Assembly: GCF_040719145.1 (NCBI RefSeq)
Contig: NZ_JBFDUZ010000001.1
Location: 620,001 to 684,000 of the forward strand
Direction: 5' to 3'
From: Paenibacillus sp. JQZ6Y-1
Lineage (GTDB): Bacteria; Bacillota; Bacilli; Paenibacillales; Paenibacillaceae
Length of the DNA stretch: 64,000 nucleotides
A program made the position numbers and the translations under genes. Positions 36,474-44,926 of this stretch are shown in pieces. Position 1 is the first letter of the stretch; every line of letters starts with the position of its first letter. The notes under the pieces were generated by a model. That model saw only the letters and a list, made by a program, of their open reading frames with translations, ran no database searches and was not told the DNA's origin.

Positions 36474-37073
36474 TCAGTCCGTCACAGATGCCGAGATGGA
36501 AACTTCGCTGGTAGCAAACGGAATCGTTCCAGTTAATGCCAGATGGAGAATGAATGGCCACGGTCCGTGCCCAGAAGCAGTGTTGATATGTCCCATATCT
36601 GGTAACATGATACTAGGAACGCCAATTTCTGCATAAAACAACGTATTACTCAGCTCGCAAAATGGATCATTGGATGATTGAACAATCAATGTCGCATCCG
36701 CAGCAAGCTTCAAACGCTCTGGATGTGGAGGCGGGAAAAATTCCTGAATCTCCGGCAATTGAATCTGAGCGGACGGCGGAGCAACGATAATCGCTTGTTT
36801 CACGCGTCGCGTAGGTAAGGTCGCTGCATAATGGAACCAGAGAATACAGCCCAAGCTGTGCGTGATCACGATTAATTCTTCGTCCTGTGGAATGGCATCC
36901 ATTAGCTCGCTCAATTCCTGTAGCCAGATCGCAAGCGATGGCTCATCATGATTTGGAAACTGTGGATAATATACACGTTCGCCGCGCTCGGTCAATTGAG
37001 CGGATAACCATGTTTGCCAATGCTCCGGTCCGCTACCACCCAATCCGTGTAGCAAAAGATAACTTGTACTCAT
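36474..37073 (-). CDS. RBBP9/YdeN-type serine hydrolase
   Basis: A 199-residue alpha/beta hydrolase. LLLHGLGGSGPEHWQTWL at the start is the RBBP9/YdeN signature. The nucleophile is Ser in THSLGC (near residue 73), the acid is likely Asp in QSSNDPFC (near 137), and His lies in DMGHINTASGHG (near 156-165). This family of small esterases has no lid domain and no agreed substrate. The start ATG at 37073 has a weak AGGAGC upstream. It converges with the GAF gene. Confidence 0.85.
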   Translation of the reverse strand: MSTSYLLLHGLGGSGPEHWQTWLSAQLTERGERVYYPQFPNHDEPSLAIWLQELSELMDAIPQDEELIVITHSLGCILWFHYAATLPTRRVKQAIIVAPPSAQIQLPEIQEFFPPPHPERLKLAADATLIVQSSNDPFCELSNTLFYAEIGVPSIMLPDMGHINTASGHGPWPFILHLALTGTIPFATSEVSISASVTD

Positions 37074-37307
37074 ATAATGATGCAGCTCCTTTATGTAAAA
37101 GTCGATGGCAACTCACAGCCATATGTAAATATTTTTAAATTATATAAACAAATCCTTTTATCTGTCTAGGTTGCAGGCTTTATTTGATTTCGGGTTTAAG
37201 TTGGCATTGTCACCGAAGCTTAGATGTTCTTAATCATTATTGTTTATGGTGATAGGCTTACGATGACCTGCTTATAATTGCCAGTATCCATTGCTCAATT
37301 CCCGTAA

Positions 37308-37661
37308 CTATTGAGCACGTATTGTCAATGTACTAGCATTCTCTTGATTCGATTTGCTCAGGAAAATCAGATATTGCACTTGATCTTTGGTGGCTTGCAG
37401 AACTTTGGTGCTCTCTATACTATTCACAGTCCAGCCAGCGTCCAGGAGTGACAGTACATACTGACTTTTTAAGTTGTCCGCGCTAACATTCAGATTGTAA
37501 CAGCGTACATCCTTACAGCTTGCGGGCTGTGAAGTAATAAACGAAGCGGCAGGGATGGGTAGAGAATGCAGCTGAGGATCGGATTCGGTTTGAAGATTGT
37601 CGCTTGTCTTGCTACATGCTGTCAGCAATATGGTCATAGCAATTAACAGACTTTTTTTCAT
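37308..37661 (-). CDS. Small lipoprotein, unknown
   Basis: A 117-residue protein with a lipoprotein signal peptide (KKSLLIAMTILLTAC, Cys16). The mature part has Cys pair SCKDVRC near residues 53-59 and a mixed alpha/beta C-terminal half (YVLSLLDAGWTVNSIESTKV). AAGGAGGG lies 8 bases before the ATG at 37661. I do not recognise the family. It would be anchored to the outer face of the membrane. Confidence 0.65.
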   Translation of the reverse strand: MKKSLLIAMTILLTACSKTSDNLQTESDPQLHSLPIPAASFITSQPASCKDVRCYNLNVSADNLKSQYVLSLLDAGWTVNSIESTKVLQATKDQVQYLIFLSKSNQENASTLTIRAQ

Positions 37662-37757
37662 AATATCCCTCCTTAACATGGATGCTTGCTCATATCGATC
37701 ACATTCTAGCATGATCTCTAATGGAGCGACAACGTTCCACCAATTTGTTCAAAAGTG

Positions 37758-37786
37758 TTGGCATGAATTTCCTTTTCTGCTACAAT
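37758..37786 (+). promoter_or_regulatory. Consensus-like promoter for a short gene
   Basis: TTGGCA (37758-37763), 17 bases, TACAAT (37781-37786). Start point near 37793, 50 bases before the TTG-started small ORF. Confidence 0.75.
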
Positions 37787-37841
37787 GGCACTGTCGGTTA
37801 TATACAGAGCCGATCAACTTGAAGAAAAGAGAGGTAACCAT

Positions 37842-37970
37842 TTGTCTAATGAAGTAACAATACGAATGTCCCCATTAACTGTATGGATAAGTACAGGCAG
37901 TCAGCTATTTGCGGCGATTGCAACGGGATTCGTATGTGTTTTTTCATCAATAAGGACAATGGATTACTAG
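37842..37970 (+). CDS. 42-residue hydrophobic small protein
   Basis: A TTG at 37842 lies 8 bases after AGAGAGG and opens a 42-residue peptide with one likely transmembrane helix (LTVWISTGSQLFAAIATGFVCVF) near its middle. A near-consensus promoter precedes it at 37758. A longer in-frame start at 37785 would lie inside the -10 box and is rejected. No family recognised. Between opposing genes and before the ABC-F leader, it may act as a membrane peptide or type I toxin-like product; this is inference. Confidence 0.4.
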   Translation: MSNEVTIRMSPLTVWISTGSQLFAAIATGFVCVFSSIRTMDY

Positions 37971-38246
37971 CATATCTCTTTCAACCCTAGCGCGCCGATA
38001 GTATGCAACACTGGGCGCTACCAAGATGCGATAAGTAAGCATACAGCACAGAATGGAGCTGTATGGGATACCTATTGCAGAAGGTGGGTAGAATCATGGG
38101 ATAAACGTAGCTATATCTGTATGAGATGTCGATTACAGGGCAGTATTGGTGCTGTCTAGTATAGTCGTATCCTCATGGTGACATAGCGAGTTGACCAACT
38201 TGTCCTATTCTTGCTGAATCACATATTGGGAGCGAATATACGCTAA

Positions 38247-38325
38247 CCTTCCGTTTGCAAATCGCGCAGCAGCTGCTGTCGCGGTTTTTTTATGTTTTCT
38301 ACACATCGCTATGCAATACGGAAGG
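38247..38325 (+). promoter_or_regulatory. Attenuator-like leader of the ABC-F gene
   Basis: A terminator-like hairpin (CGCG-CAGC with GCTG-T-CGCG, 38263-38283, then seven T) lies about 45 bases before the start codon. In addition CCTTCCGTTTGC (38247-38258) is complementary, with a one-base bulge, to GCAATACGGAAGG (38313-38325), which contains the ribosome binding site. Two exclusive structures are therefore possible: one ends transcription and one hides the RBS. A small AGCG-CGCT hairpin is at 38231-38244. Confidence 0.55.
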
Positions 38326-38334
38326 ATGATGAAT

Positions 38335-40392
38335 ATGACCACATGGGTGAAAGTACGTAATCTGGCAAAAGACTGGAATGGCAAAATGATTTTTGAGCAG
38401 GTGAATCTGCAAATTGAGAGTGATGAACGACTGGCGCTAATCGGTGTAAACGGCAGCGGCAAAACGACACTGATCCGCATGCTGATGGGCGAGGAGCATG
38501 TGACCGAGGGCGAAATAGAGCGCTTTTTGCCATTACAATATTGGGATTGGATGCGTCAGCAGGATGATCAGGAACAGACGGAAGGCATGACTGTGCTAGA
38601 GATGGCGCGACAAGGCAAAAGCGAATTGTGGAGCCTGCGCAGACAATTGGATCAGGACGAAGCGGCGCTAAGTGACGATAGATGGCAAGCTGATGAGCAG
38701 GGTGTGAATGAGCTGCTGGCGCAATACAGTCAGCGGTTAGAGCAATATGAGCAGCTGGATGGCTTTGTATGGGAAACTGAGGTGGAGAAGCAGTTGACCA
38801 CACTCGGTATCGACAGTCAGCTCTGGACAGCGCCGTATGGCAGTCTCAGCGGTGGGCAGAAGACGCGTGTGCGATTAGCAGCGGTACTAACGCGCGATAC
38901 ACGACTGCTTATTCTTGACGAACCGACCAACCACCTTGACGTGGAAACGATGGAATGGCTGGAAAAGCGATTGCGACAATATACCGGTGCGCTGCTATTT
39001 GTCAGTCATGACCGCGAATTTGTCGATCGTTTGGCAACGTCGGTGGCGGAATTGACGCCGCAAGGCATGACCGTCTACAAAGGCGGCTATCGCGATTATC
39101 GGGAGCACAAGGAGCGCGAGTTGCAGGCGCAACAGGCACTATACAAAAAGCAGGAGCAGCAGCGCAAAGCACTAGAGGAGTCCATTCGTCGGTACAAGGA
39201 ATGGTTTGACAAAGCGCACGCCGCCGCAGGCAAGCAAAACGAAGTGAAGATTACAGCCAGCTTTTATAAAGCAAAAGCGAAGAAGAACATTTCGCGCTAT
39301 CATGCCAAGCAAAAGGAAATGGAGCGGCTGGAAGCAGTACGTGTAGACAAGCCACGCGAAGCAGATCGATTGAATTTTCAACTGGAATCTAGTGAGTTTC
39401 GTGGGCATACGCTATTGGAATTGCGCGATGTATCGTTTGATTATGGAGAGCGGAATCCAGCAATAGGACACTTAACCAAGCCCCACGAACCCTTGCTACA
39501 GCATCTGCATCTATCGCTTCATCGGGGAGATCGACTTGCAGTCACAGGACCTAACGGCAGCGGCAAAACGACATTGCTGCGGATATTGATGGGATCGCTG
39601 GAACCGAAGGAAGGCGTGGTGTATACTCATCCGGCGCTACAGATCGGTTATTTCTCGCAGGAGCTTGAGGATTTGCCGCTGGATATGACCTTGCTAGATA
39701 GTCTGCTTGTATTGCCGGGGATGACCCGTACCGAAGCGCAGACGATTCTTGGCTGCTTTTTGTTCCGACGTGAAGATGTGCATAAGGTGATTGGGCAGCT
39801 CAGTATGGGCGAGAAGTGCCGTGCGGCGCTGATTCGGTTGTATTTTGGCGGTGCGAACTTGCTGATATTGGACGAGCCGACCAACTATCTGGATATCGCT
39901 GCGCAGGAGGTCATTGAGTCGGTGCTGAGCAGCTTTAGCGGCACGATTGTACTTGTATCGCATGATCGGATGCTGGTTCGGCGACTGGCGAATACACTGC
40001 TGCTGCTAGACGGTCATGGGCAACATGAAGTGTTTGAAGGCAGTATGGAGGAATACGAGCAGTTTCAGCAGCGGCTCAGACAGCAGGAGCAATCTGGTGG
40101 ACGCGAGGCAGATGAGCGCCGGATGCTGCTGGAATTGCGATTATCACAGCTAATGGCGGCTACGGAGAATGGACAGCAGGTGAACGATAACGCAACACAC
40201 CTTCATTCTGCTGACCAGAATCGTGACGGTTCTCATGAATTGGCACAAGATCAGAATGGAAATGATAAACAAAAATCAATAGATGAAAAATTCACAACAG
40301 AAACCATACCAAATGCCGAACAACGGCTATGGAGCGAAATTCGTCAGCTCCGCAATGAATTGGAACGCTACAAATTGCATAACAATCGTTGA
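38335..40392 (+). CDS. ABC-F family ATPase (ribosome protection type)
   Basis: A 685-residue protein with two ABC domains and no membrane segment. Domain 1: Walker A IGVNGSGKTT near residue 44, signature LSGGQKTRVRLA, Walker B LLILDEPTNHLD. The interdomain linker (about 245-345) is long, basic and helical, as in ribosome-binding ABC-F proteins. Domain 2: Walker A VTGPNGSGKTT, signature LSMGEKCRAALI, Walker B LLILDEPTNYLD. A C-terminal extension of about 110 residues ends in a coiled coil (LWSEIRQLRNELERY). The ABC-F groups that protect ribosomes from MLS/pleuromutilin antibiotics look like this, and the attenuator leader supports inducible resistance. GGAAGG lies 9 bases before the ATG at 38335. 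Confidence 0.85.
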   Translation: MTTWVKVRNLAKDWNGKMIFEQVNLQIESDERLALIGVNGSGKTTLIRMLMGEEHVTEGEIERFLPLQYWDWMRQQDDQEQTEGMTVLEMARQGKSELWSLRRQLDQDEAALSDDRWQADEQGVNELLAQYSQRLEQYEQLDGFVWETEVEKQLTTLGIDSQLWTAPYGSLSGGQKTRVRLAAVLTRDTRLLILDEPTNHLDVETMEWLEKRLRQYTGALLFVSHDREFVDRLATSVAELTPQGMTVYKGGYRDYREHKERELQAQQALYKKQEQQRKALEESIRRYKEWFDKAHAAAGKQNEVKITASFYKAKAKKNISRYHAKQKEMERLEAVRVDKPREADRLNFQLESSEFRGHTLLELRDVSFDYGERNPAIGHLTKPHEPLLQHLHLSLHRGDRLAVTGPNGSGKTTLLRILMGSLEPKEGVVYTHPALQIGYFSQELEDLPLDMTLLDSLLVLPGMTRTEAQTILGCFLFRREDVHKVIGQLSMGEKCRAALIRLYFGGANLLILDEPTNYLDIAAQEVIESVLSSFSGTIVLVSHDRMLVRRLANTLLLLDGHGQHEVFEGSMEEYEQFQQRLRQQEQSGGREADERRMLLELRLSQLMAATENGQQVNDNATHLHSADQNRDGSHELAQDQNGNDKQKSIDEKFTTETIPNAEQRLWSEIRQLRNELERYKLHNNR

Positions 40393-40417
40393 CGACTGGC
40401 ATTGAAGTTTGTACAAT
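40389..40417 (+). promoter_or_regulatory. Promoter of pheST, overlapping the ABC-F stop codon
   Basis: TTGACG (40389-40394), 17 bases, TACAAT (40412-40417). The -35 box contains the TGA of the ABC-F gene. Confidence 0.8.
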
Positions 40418-40423
40418 GAATGG

Positions 40424-40903
40424 TATCATCGCATATCGGAATATCGATATAGCGATAAACGTTTTCCAACACATGAATACACATGAATCATCTGCAACGA
40501 TGGAGACAAGTACGCAGCATCGCCCTACAGGGAGAAAATGCCATGGATTGAGAGCATTTTTGAGGGAACGCACTGCCGAAATTCACTCTGGAGCAGCTGC
40601 CTGAACGATTCGTTGTCACTGCCTCTGTCTTTTGGCTGAAGGTATGACATTGGATTTCAGTAGGGAAAGCCGGTCTGACGATCCGTTACTGTCGTTATTG
40701 AGCGAGAAATAAGTGCTTTGTCCAGTGGAATAGAGTTACATTACTGCAATATGCATAATGGAACGTCATTAGGACAGAAAGGTAGCTTACCGTCATGATC
40801 CATCATTTATGATTGGGTGTATGGTTGTAGCAGAACCGACTTATTTCTAACAAGGGTGGTACCACGGTCTTTTCGTCCCTTACGGGAGAAAAGGCCTTTT
40901 TTT
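40424..40903 (+). promoter_or_regulatory. T-box leader of pheST (specifier TTC, Phe)
   Basis: Stem I contains GAGAGCA near 40547 and the specifier loop reads GAAATTCACTCTGGAGC, with TTC (Phe) at 40582-40584. The T-box sequence GGGTGGTACCACGG is at 40854-40867. The terminator GGTCTTTTC...GAAAAGGCC is at 40866-40896, followed by seven T. Uncharged tRNA-Phe should favour read-through into pheS. The region between specifier and T-box is long (270 nt) and holds the usual stems II-III. Confidence 0.88.
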
Positions 40904-40966
40904 GTTGATTTCGTTGCTATAACAGATCGGCAAATATGTACAAACAGGCAGAAAGGGGAATTTACA

Positions 40967-41998
40967 ATGAGCGAAACGGTTCAAATGAAAGAGCAATTGC
41001 TGGCGCTAAAAACAGAAGCGCTGGACGTATTGGAAACAGTCGGCACCCCCAAGGAGCTAGACGATCTGCGCGTCAAATATTCTGGTAAAAAGAGTGCATT
41101 GACCGAGATTTTGCGCGGTATGGGTAAGCTGAGTGCGGAGGAACGTCCAGTCGTTGGTCAGGTAGCCAATGAAGTGCGCGAAGCAATCGAGGAAGTGATC
41201 AACCGCAAGCAAGCGCATTTTGTACGTGAAGAAACGAATGCCCGTCTACAAAATGAAAAAGTCGACGTAACGCTGCCGGGTCGCCCGTTGTCTCAAGGTG
41301 GTATCCACCCGCTGAACAAGGTCATCGAGGAGCTGGAAGATATTTTCCTCGGCATGGGTTATCGTGTAGCAGAAGGTCCGCAGGTTGAGACGGATTATTA
41401 TAACTTTGAAGCGCTGAATCTACCGCAAAACCATCCGGCACGCGATATGCAGGATTCGTTCTATCTGACTGAGGACCTGCTGATGCGTACGCAAACATCG
41501 CCAATCCAGATTCGGGCGATGGAAAATGCCAAAGGACAGGCTCCACTGAAGGTTATCTGTCCGGGCGCTGTATACCGCCGCGATGATGACGATGCGACCC
41601 ACTCCTTCCAGTTCCACCAGATCGAAGGTCTGGTGATCGACAAAGGCATCCGCATGAGTGACCTGAAAGGAACCTTGCTGCAATTCGCACGCGAAATGTT
41701 CGGCGAACAAACCGAGATTCGTTTGCGTCCAAGCTTCTTCCCATTCACCGAGCCAAGCGTTGAGGTCGATGTGACCTTTACGAAGAAAAATGGTGAGCGT
41801 ATCTGGATCGAGATTCTGGGTTGCGGTATGGTGCATCCGAAAGTACTGGAAATGGGCGGCTTTGATCCTGAAGTGTACAGCGGCTTCGCCTTCGGTATGG
41901 GCGTAGAGCGCATCGCGATTCTGAAATACGGTATCGACGATATTCGTCATTTCTACAGCAACGATATGCGTTTCTTGGAGCAATTCTCCCGTATTTGA
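40967..41998 (+). CDS. pheS: Phenylalanyl-tRNA synthetase alpha subunit
   Basis: A 343-residue class II synthetase subunit. N-terminal coiled coil (residues 1-90) binds t[23 protein letters not shown] opens the catalytic domain. Motif 2 includes [20 protein letters not shown], and motif 3 [20 protein letters not shown]. It attaches Phe to tRNA-Phe in complex with PheT. GAAAGGGG precedes the ATG at 40967; the longer in-frame opening at 40817 runs through the T-box and is rejected. Preceded by a Phe T-box and followed by pheT after 97 bases. Confidence 0.97.
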   Translation: MSETVQMKEQLLALKTEALDVLETVGTPKELDDLRVKYSGKKSALTEILRGMGKLSAEERPVVGQVANEVREAIEEVINRKQAHFVREETNARLQNEKVDVTLPGRPLSQGGIHPLNKVIEELEDIFLGMGYRVAEGPQVETDYYNFEALNLPQNHPARDMQDSFYLTEDLLMRTQTSPIQIRAMENAKGQAPLKVICPGAVYRRDDDDATHSFQFHQIEGLVIDKGIRMSDLKGTLLQFAREMFGEQTEIRLRPSFFPFTEPSVEVDVTFTKKNGERIWIEILGCGMVHPKVLEMGGFDPEVYSGFAFGMGVERIAILKYGIDDIRHFYSNDMRFLEQFSRI

Positions 41999-42095
41999 TA
42001 TGGTTCACGAGGAATGTGATCCATTGTAAGTCATAAAGCATCCACTATACGATGTAGTACCAGATATTATTGAAGGTAAAAGGAGTGAACGGACT

Positions 42096-44537
42096 GTGAA
42101 AGTATCAACCGAATGGCTGTCTCAGTATGTGTCGCTGGAAGGCGTTAATCCAGAAGATCTGGCTGAGCAAATTACTCGTGCAGGGATTGAGATCGATAGC
42201 GTAGAGAGCCGTAATCAGGGCATTACCAGCGTCGTTGTCGGCTATGTAAAACATAAGGAAAAACACCCAGATGCAGATAAGTTGAACGTATGTACCATTG
42301 ATGCGGGACAAGGCGAAGACCTGCAAATCGTTTGTGGTGCTAAAAACGTCGATGCTGGTCAAAAGGTACCGGTTGCTCTTGTCGGCGCCAAGCTGCCGGG
42401 CGATCTGCATATCAAAAAAGCCAAGCTGCGCGGTGTATTGTCGCAGGGCATGATCTGCTCCGCGAAAGAGCTGGGGATTAACGATAAGTTGCTGCCAAAA
42501 GAACAACAGGAAGGCATTCTCGTACTGCCAGAGCAAACCGAAATTGGTACGCCAATTACGGATCTGCTAGGCTTGAATGACCAAATTCTTGATTTCGATC
42601 TGACACCAAACCGTTCCGACTGCTTGAGCATGATTGGTGCAGCCTATGAAGTGGGCGCCATTCTTGGTCGCGATGTGAAACTGCCAGAAGTAAATCCGGT
42701 CGAAGGTGGAGATTCCGCTGCCAACCACATTTCCGTATCTATTGAAGCAGAAGAAGCGTGCAGTCACTTTTCCGCACGTTACATTAGCGGCATCCAGATC
42801 GGTACATCGCCGCTGTGGCTGCAAAATCGTCTGATTGCTGCTGGTGTGCGTCCAATCAACAATGTGGTCGACATCACCAACTTCGTGATGCTGGAATACG
42901 GTCAACCATTGCACGCTTACGATGCAGATAAGCTGAACAGTGGCGCCATCGAAGTACGTATGGGTCGTGAAGGCGAAACTTTGAAAACACTAGACGATCA
43001 GGAGCGTAAGCTGGATGAGCGCATGCTGGTCATCGCTAGTGGTGGCAAAGCAGTAGGTCTTGCTGGGGTGATGGGCGGAGCGGATAGCGAAGTGACTGGT
43101 GAAACGGTTAACATTTTGCTGGAATCAGCACGCTTTGATGGCGGTACCGTGCGTAAAACGTCCCGTCGTCTCGGTCTACGTTCCGAAGCGAGTCTTCGTT
43201 TTGAAAAAGAAGTTGATCCTGCTGCGGTTGTACCAGCGCTGAATCGTGCTGCGGAACTGATCGTACGTTACGCACACGGCATGATTCACGAAGGTGTCGT
43301 TGAGCAGGTTGTATCTCAGCCAGAAGAGAAAACATTGCAGCTGTCACTGAGCAAGCTGAACCGTTATCTCGGTACTGAGCTGTCGCTGCTGGAAGTGAAA
43401 ATCATCTTCGGTCGTCTGCAATTCCCTTGCGGCGATGTGGCACAGGATCTGATCGAGGTTCGTGTACCGACTCGTCGCGGCGATATTCAGCGTGATGTGG
43501 ATCTGATCGAAGAAGTGGCGCGTCTGTATGGCTACGATAATATCCCGACAACGCCAATCGAGGGCGCAACGACGCCAGGCGCATTGACTGCACCACAACG
43601 TCTGCGTCGTACGGTTCGCCATCTGCTCGTACACGGTGGGTATCAGGAAGTGATCAGCTACTCGTTCACACATCCTGACAAAAACAAACGTTTCCCGCAG
43701 CTGCGCGGCAATCATCATGATGTAGCGCTGGCGATGCCTATGAGCGAAGAGCGTAGTGTGCTGCGTACGGGTCTCGTTTCGCAATTGCTGGAAATCGCTT
43801 CGTACAACCGTAACCGCAAGCAAGAAAACTTAGCACTGTTCGAGATCGGCATGGCATTCTTCAGCGAAGAGGAAAAGCTGACCCGTCAGCCGCATGAAGT
43901 GCCGCTGCTCGGTCTGCTGCTGACTGGACGTCGTCAGCCTGCACAGTGGAATACTGGCTCTGACCGTGTCGATTTCTTCGATATTAAAGGTGCATTGGAA
44001 GGTGTATTCAGCTATCTGGGAATTCAGCCTTCGATCACGTACAAAGCTGACCAGCCAGAAGGATACCATCCGGGTCGTTCCGCATCGGTATACCTGACTG
44101 TTGGCTCACGCGAGCTGCGAATCGGTACCATCGGTCAGATTCACCCAGACATTCAACGCGAAGCAGATCTGGATGAAACGTATGTAGCAGAGATCGAACT
44201 GACACCGCTGTATGAGCATACATCGACTCAAATCACATACAGCGAATTGCCACGTTACCCATCCGTACAGCGCGATATTGCTGTTGTAGTGGACGATGCT
44301 GTTCCGGCAGGTGATCTGACTGCTTCCATCCGCGAAACGGCGGGTGAGCTGCTGACATCGGTACACGTATTCGACGTGTTCAAAGGCGAACGTTTAGGCG
44401 CGGATAAGAAGAGCGTTGCGATTGCTCTCGTTTACCGTCATGCCGAGCATACACTAACCGATGAAGAAGTTACTGGTGTGCATGATAAAGTACTGGCACA
44501 GCTGGCGGAGCAATTCGGCGCAGAGCTGCGTAAGTAA
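42096..44537 (+). CDS. pheT: Phenylalanyl-tRNA synthetase beta subunit
   Basis: An 813-residue beta subunit of the normal bacterial length. The N-terminal EMAP-like OB domain covers about 40-155 (CTIDAGQGEDLQIVCGAKN). The B3/B4 editing domain follows, then B5 near 405-480, a catalytic-like core (SYSFTHPDKNKRF near 525), and the C-terminal anticodon-binding FDX-ACB domain near 715-812 (YPSVQRDIAVVVDD). It starts at a GTG with AAAGGAG upstream, about 11 bases away. It forms the heterotetramer with PheS. Confidence 0.97.
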   Translation: MKVSTEWLSQYVSLEGVNPEDLAEQITRAGIEIDSVESRNQGITSVVVGYVKHKEKHPDADKLNVCTIDAGQGEDLQIVCGAKNVDAGQKVPVALVGAKLPGDLHIKKAKLRGVLSQGMICSAKELGINDKLLPKEQQEGILVLPEQTEIGTPITDLLGLNDQILDFDLTPNRSDCLSMIGAAYEVGAILGRDVKLPEVNPVEGGDSAANHISVSIEAEEACSHFSARYISGIQIGTSPLWLQNRLIAAGVRPINNVVDITNFVMLEYGQPLHAYDADKLNSGAIEVRMGREGETLKTLDDQERKLDERMLVIASGGKAVGLAGVMGGADSEVTGETVNILLESARFDGGTVRKTSRRLGLRSEASLRFEKEVDPAAVVPALNRAAELIVRYAHGMIHEGVVEQVVSQPEEKTLQLSLSKLNRYLGTELSLLEVKIIFGRLQFPCGDVAQDLIEVRVPTRRGDIQRDVDLIEEVARLYGYDNIPTTPIEGATTPGALTAPQRLRRTVRHLLVHGGYQEVISYSFTHPDKNKRFPQLRGNHHDVALAMPMSEERSVLRTGLVSQLLEIASYNRNRKQENLALFEIGMAFFSEEEKLTRQPHEVPLLGLLLTGRRQPAQWNTGSDRVDFFDIKGALEGVFSYLGIQPSITYKADQPEGYHPGRSASVYLTVGSRELRIGTIGQIHPDIQREADLDETYVAEIELTPLYEHTSTQITYSELPRYPSVQRDIAVVVDDAVPAGDLTASIRETAGELLTSVHVFDVFKGERLGADKKSVAIALVYRHAEHTLTDEEVTGVHDKVLAQLAEQFGAELRK

Positions 44538-44608
44538 TTGCACTGCATCACTGATTTTCAATTTAATAGAACATGATTCCTATTGTGCAAGTAGCAGGAA
44601 TTCCATGG

Positions 44609-44645
44609 AGCCACATCGAAATAGACGTCGATGTGGCTTTTTTGT
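44609..44645 (+). terminator. Terminator of pheST
   Basis: AGCCACATCGA (44609-44619) pairs perfectly with TCGATGTGGCT (44628-44638), then six T. Confidence 0.88.
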
Positions 44646-44825
44646 TCAACCAGCACTAGAATAGACAGAAGAACATTTTGTACAATAAGGTCAGGATAAA
44701 AGATGACGACAGGCGTGATATTCTCATGCGCCTGTGTATGCTTATACTTGGAACCCGGTGCGCTCCGCTATGTAGAATGCCGAAATGGCATCTTGTATGA
44801 TATGGTGCGCAGACCGAGAATATGC

Positions 44826-44864
44826 AAAATGTTGACGATCCGGCTTGAGCTTCGTCAACATTTT
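44826..44864 (+). repeat. Inverted repeat upstream of zapA
   Basis: AAAATGTTGACG (44826-44837) and CGTCAACATTTT (44853-44864) are perfect 12-base arms around a 15-base loop. It stands 62 bases before the zapA start. It has only TTTTG after it, so an attenuator, an mRNA-stability structure or an operator are all possible. The TTGACG in the 5' arm could also serve as a -35 box. Confidence 0.5.
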
Positions 44865-44926
44865 GTGCTTATGAACGACATAATGATGCACCGAATAGAT
44901 GAAATGAAACAAAGGAGGGCACGACT

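Noticed and set aside
37785-37841. Upstream ATG for the small membrane peptide
   Set aside because: It lies within the -10 box of the promoter at 37758-37786, so it would not be transcribed as a start.
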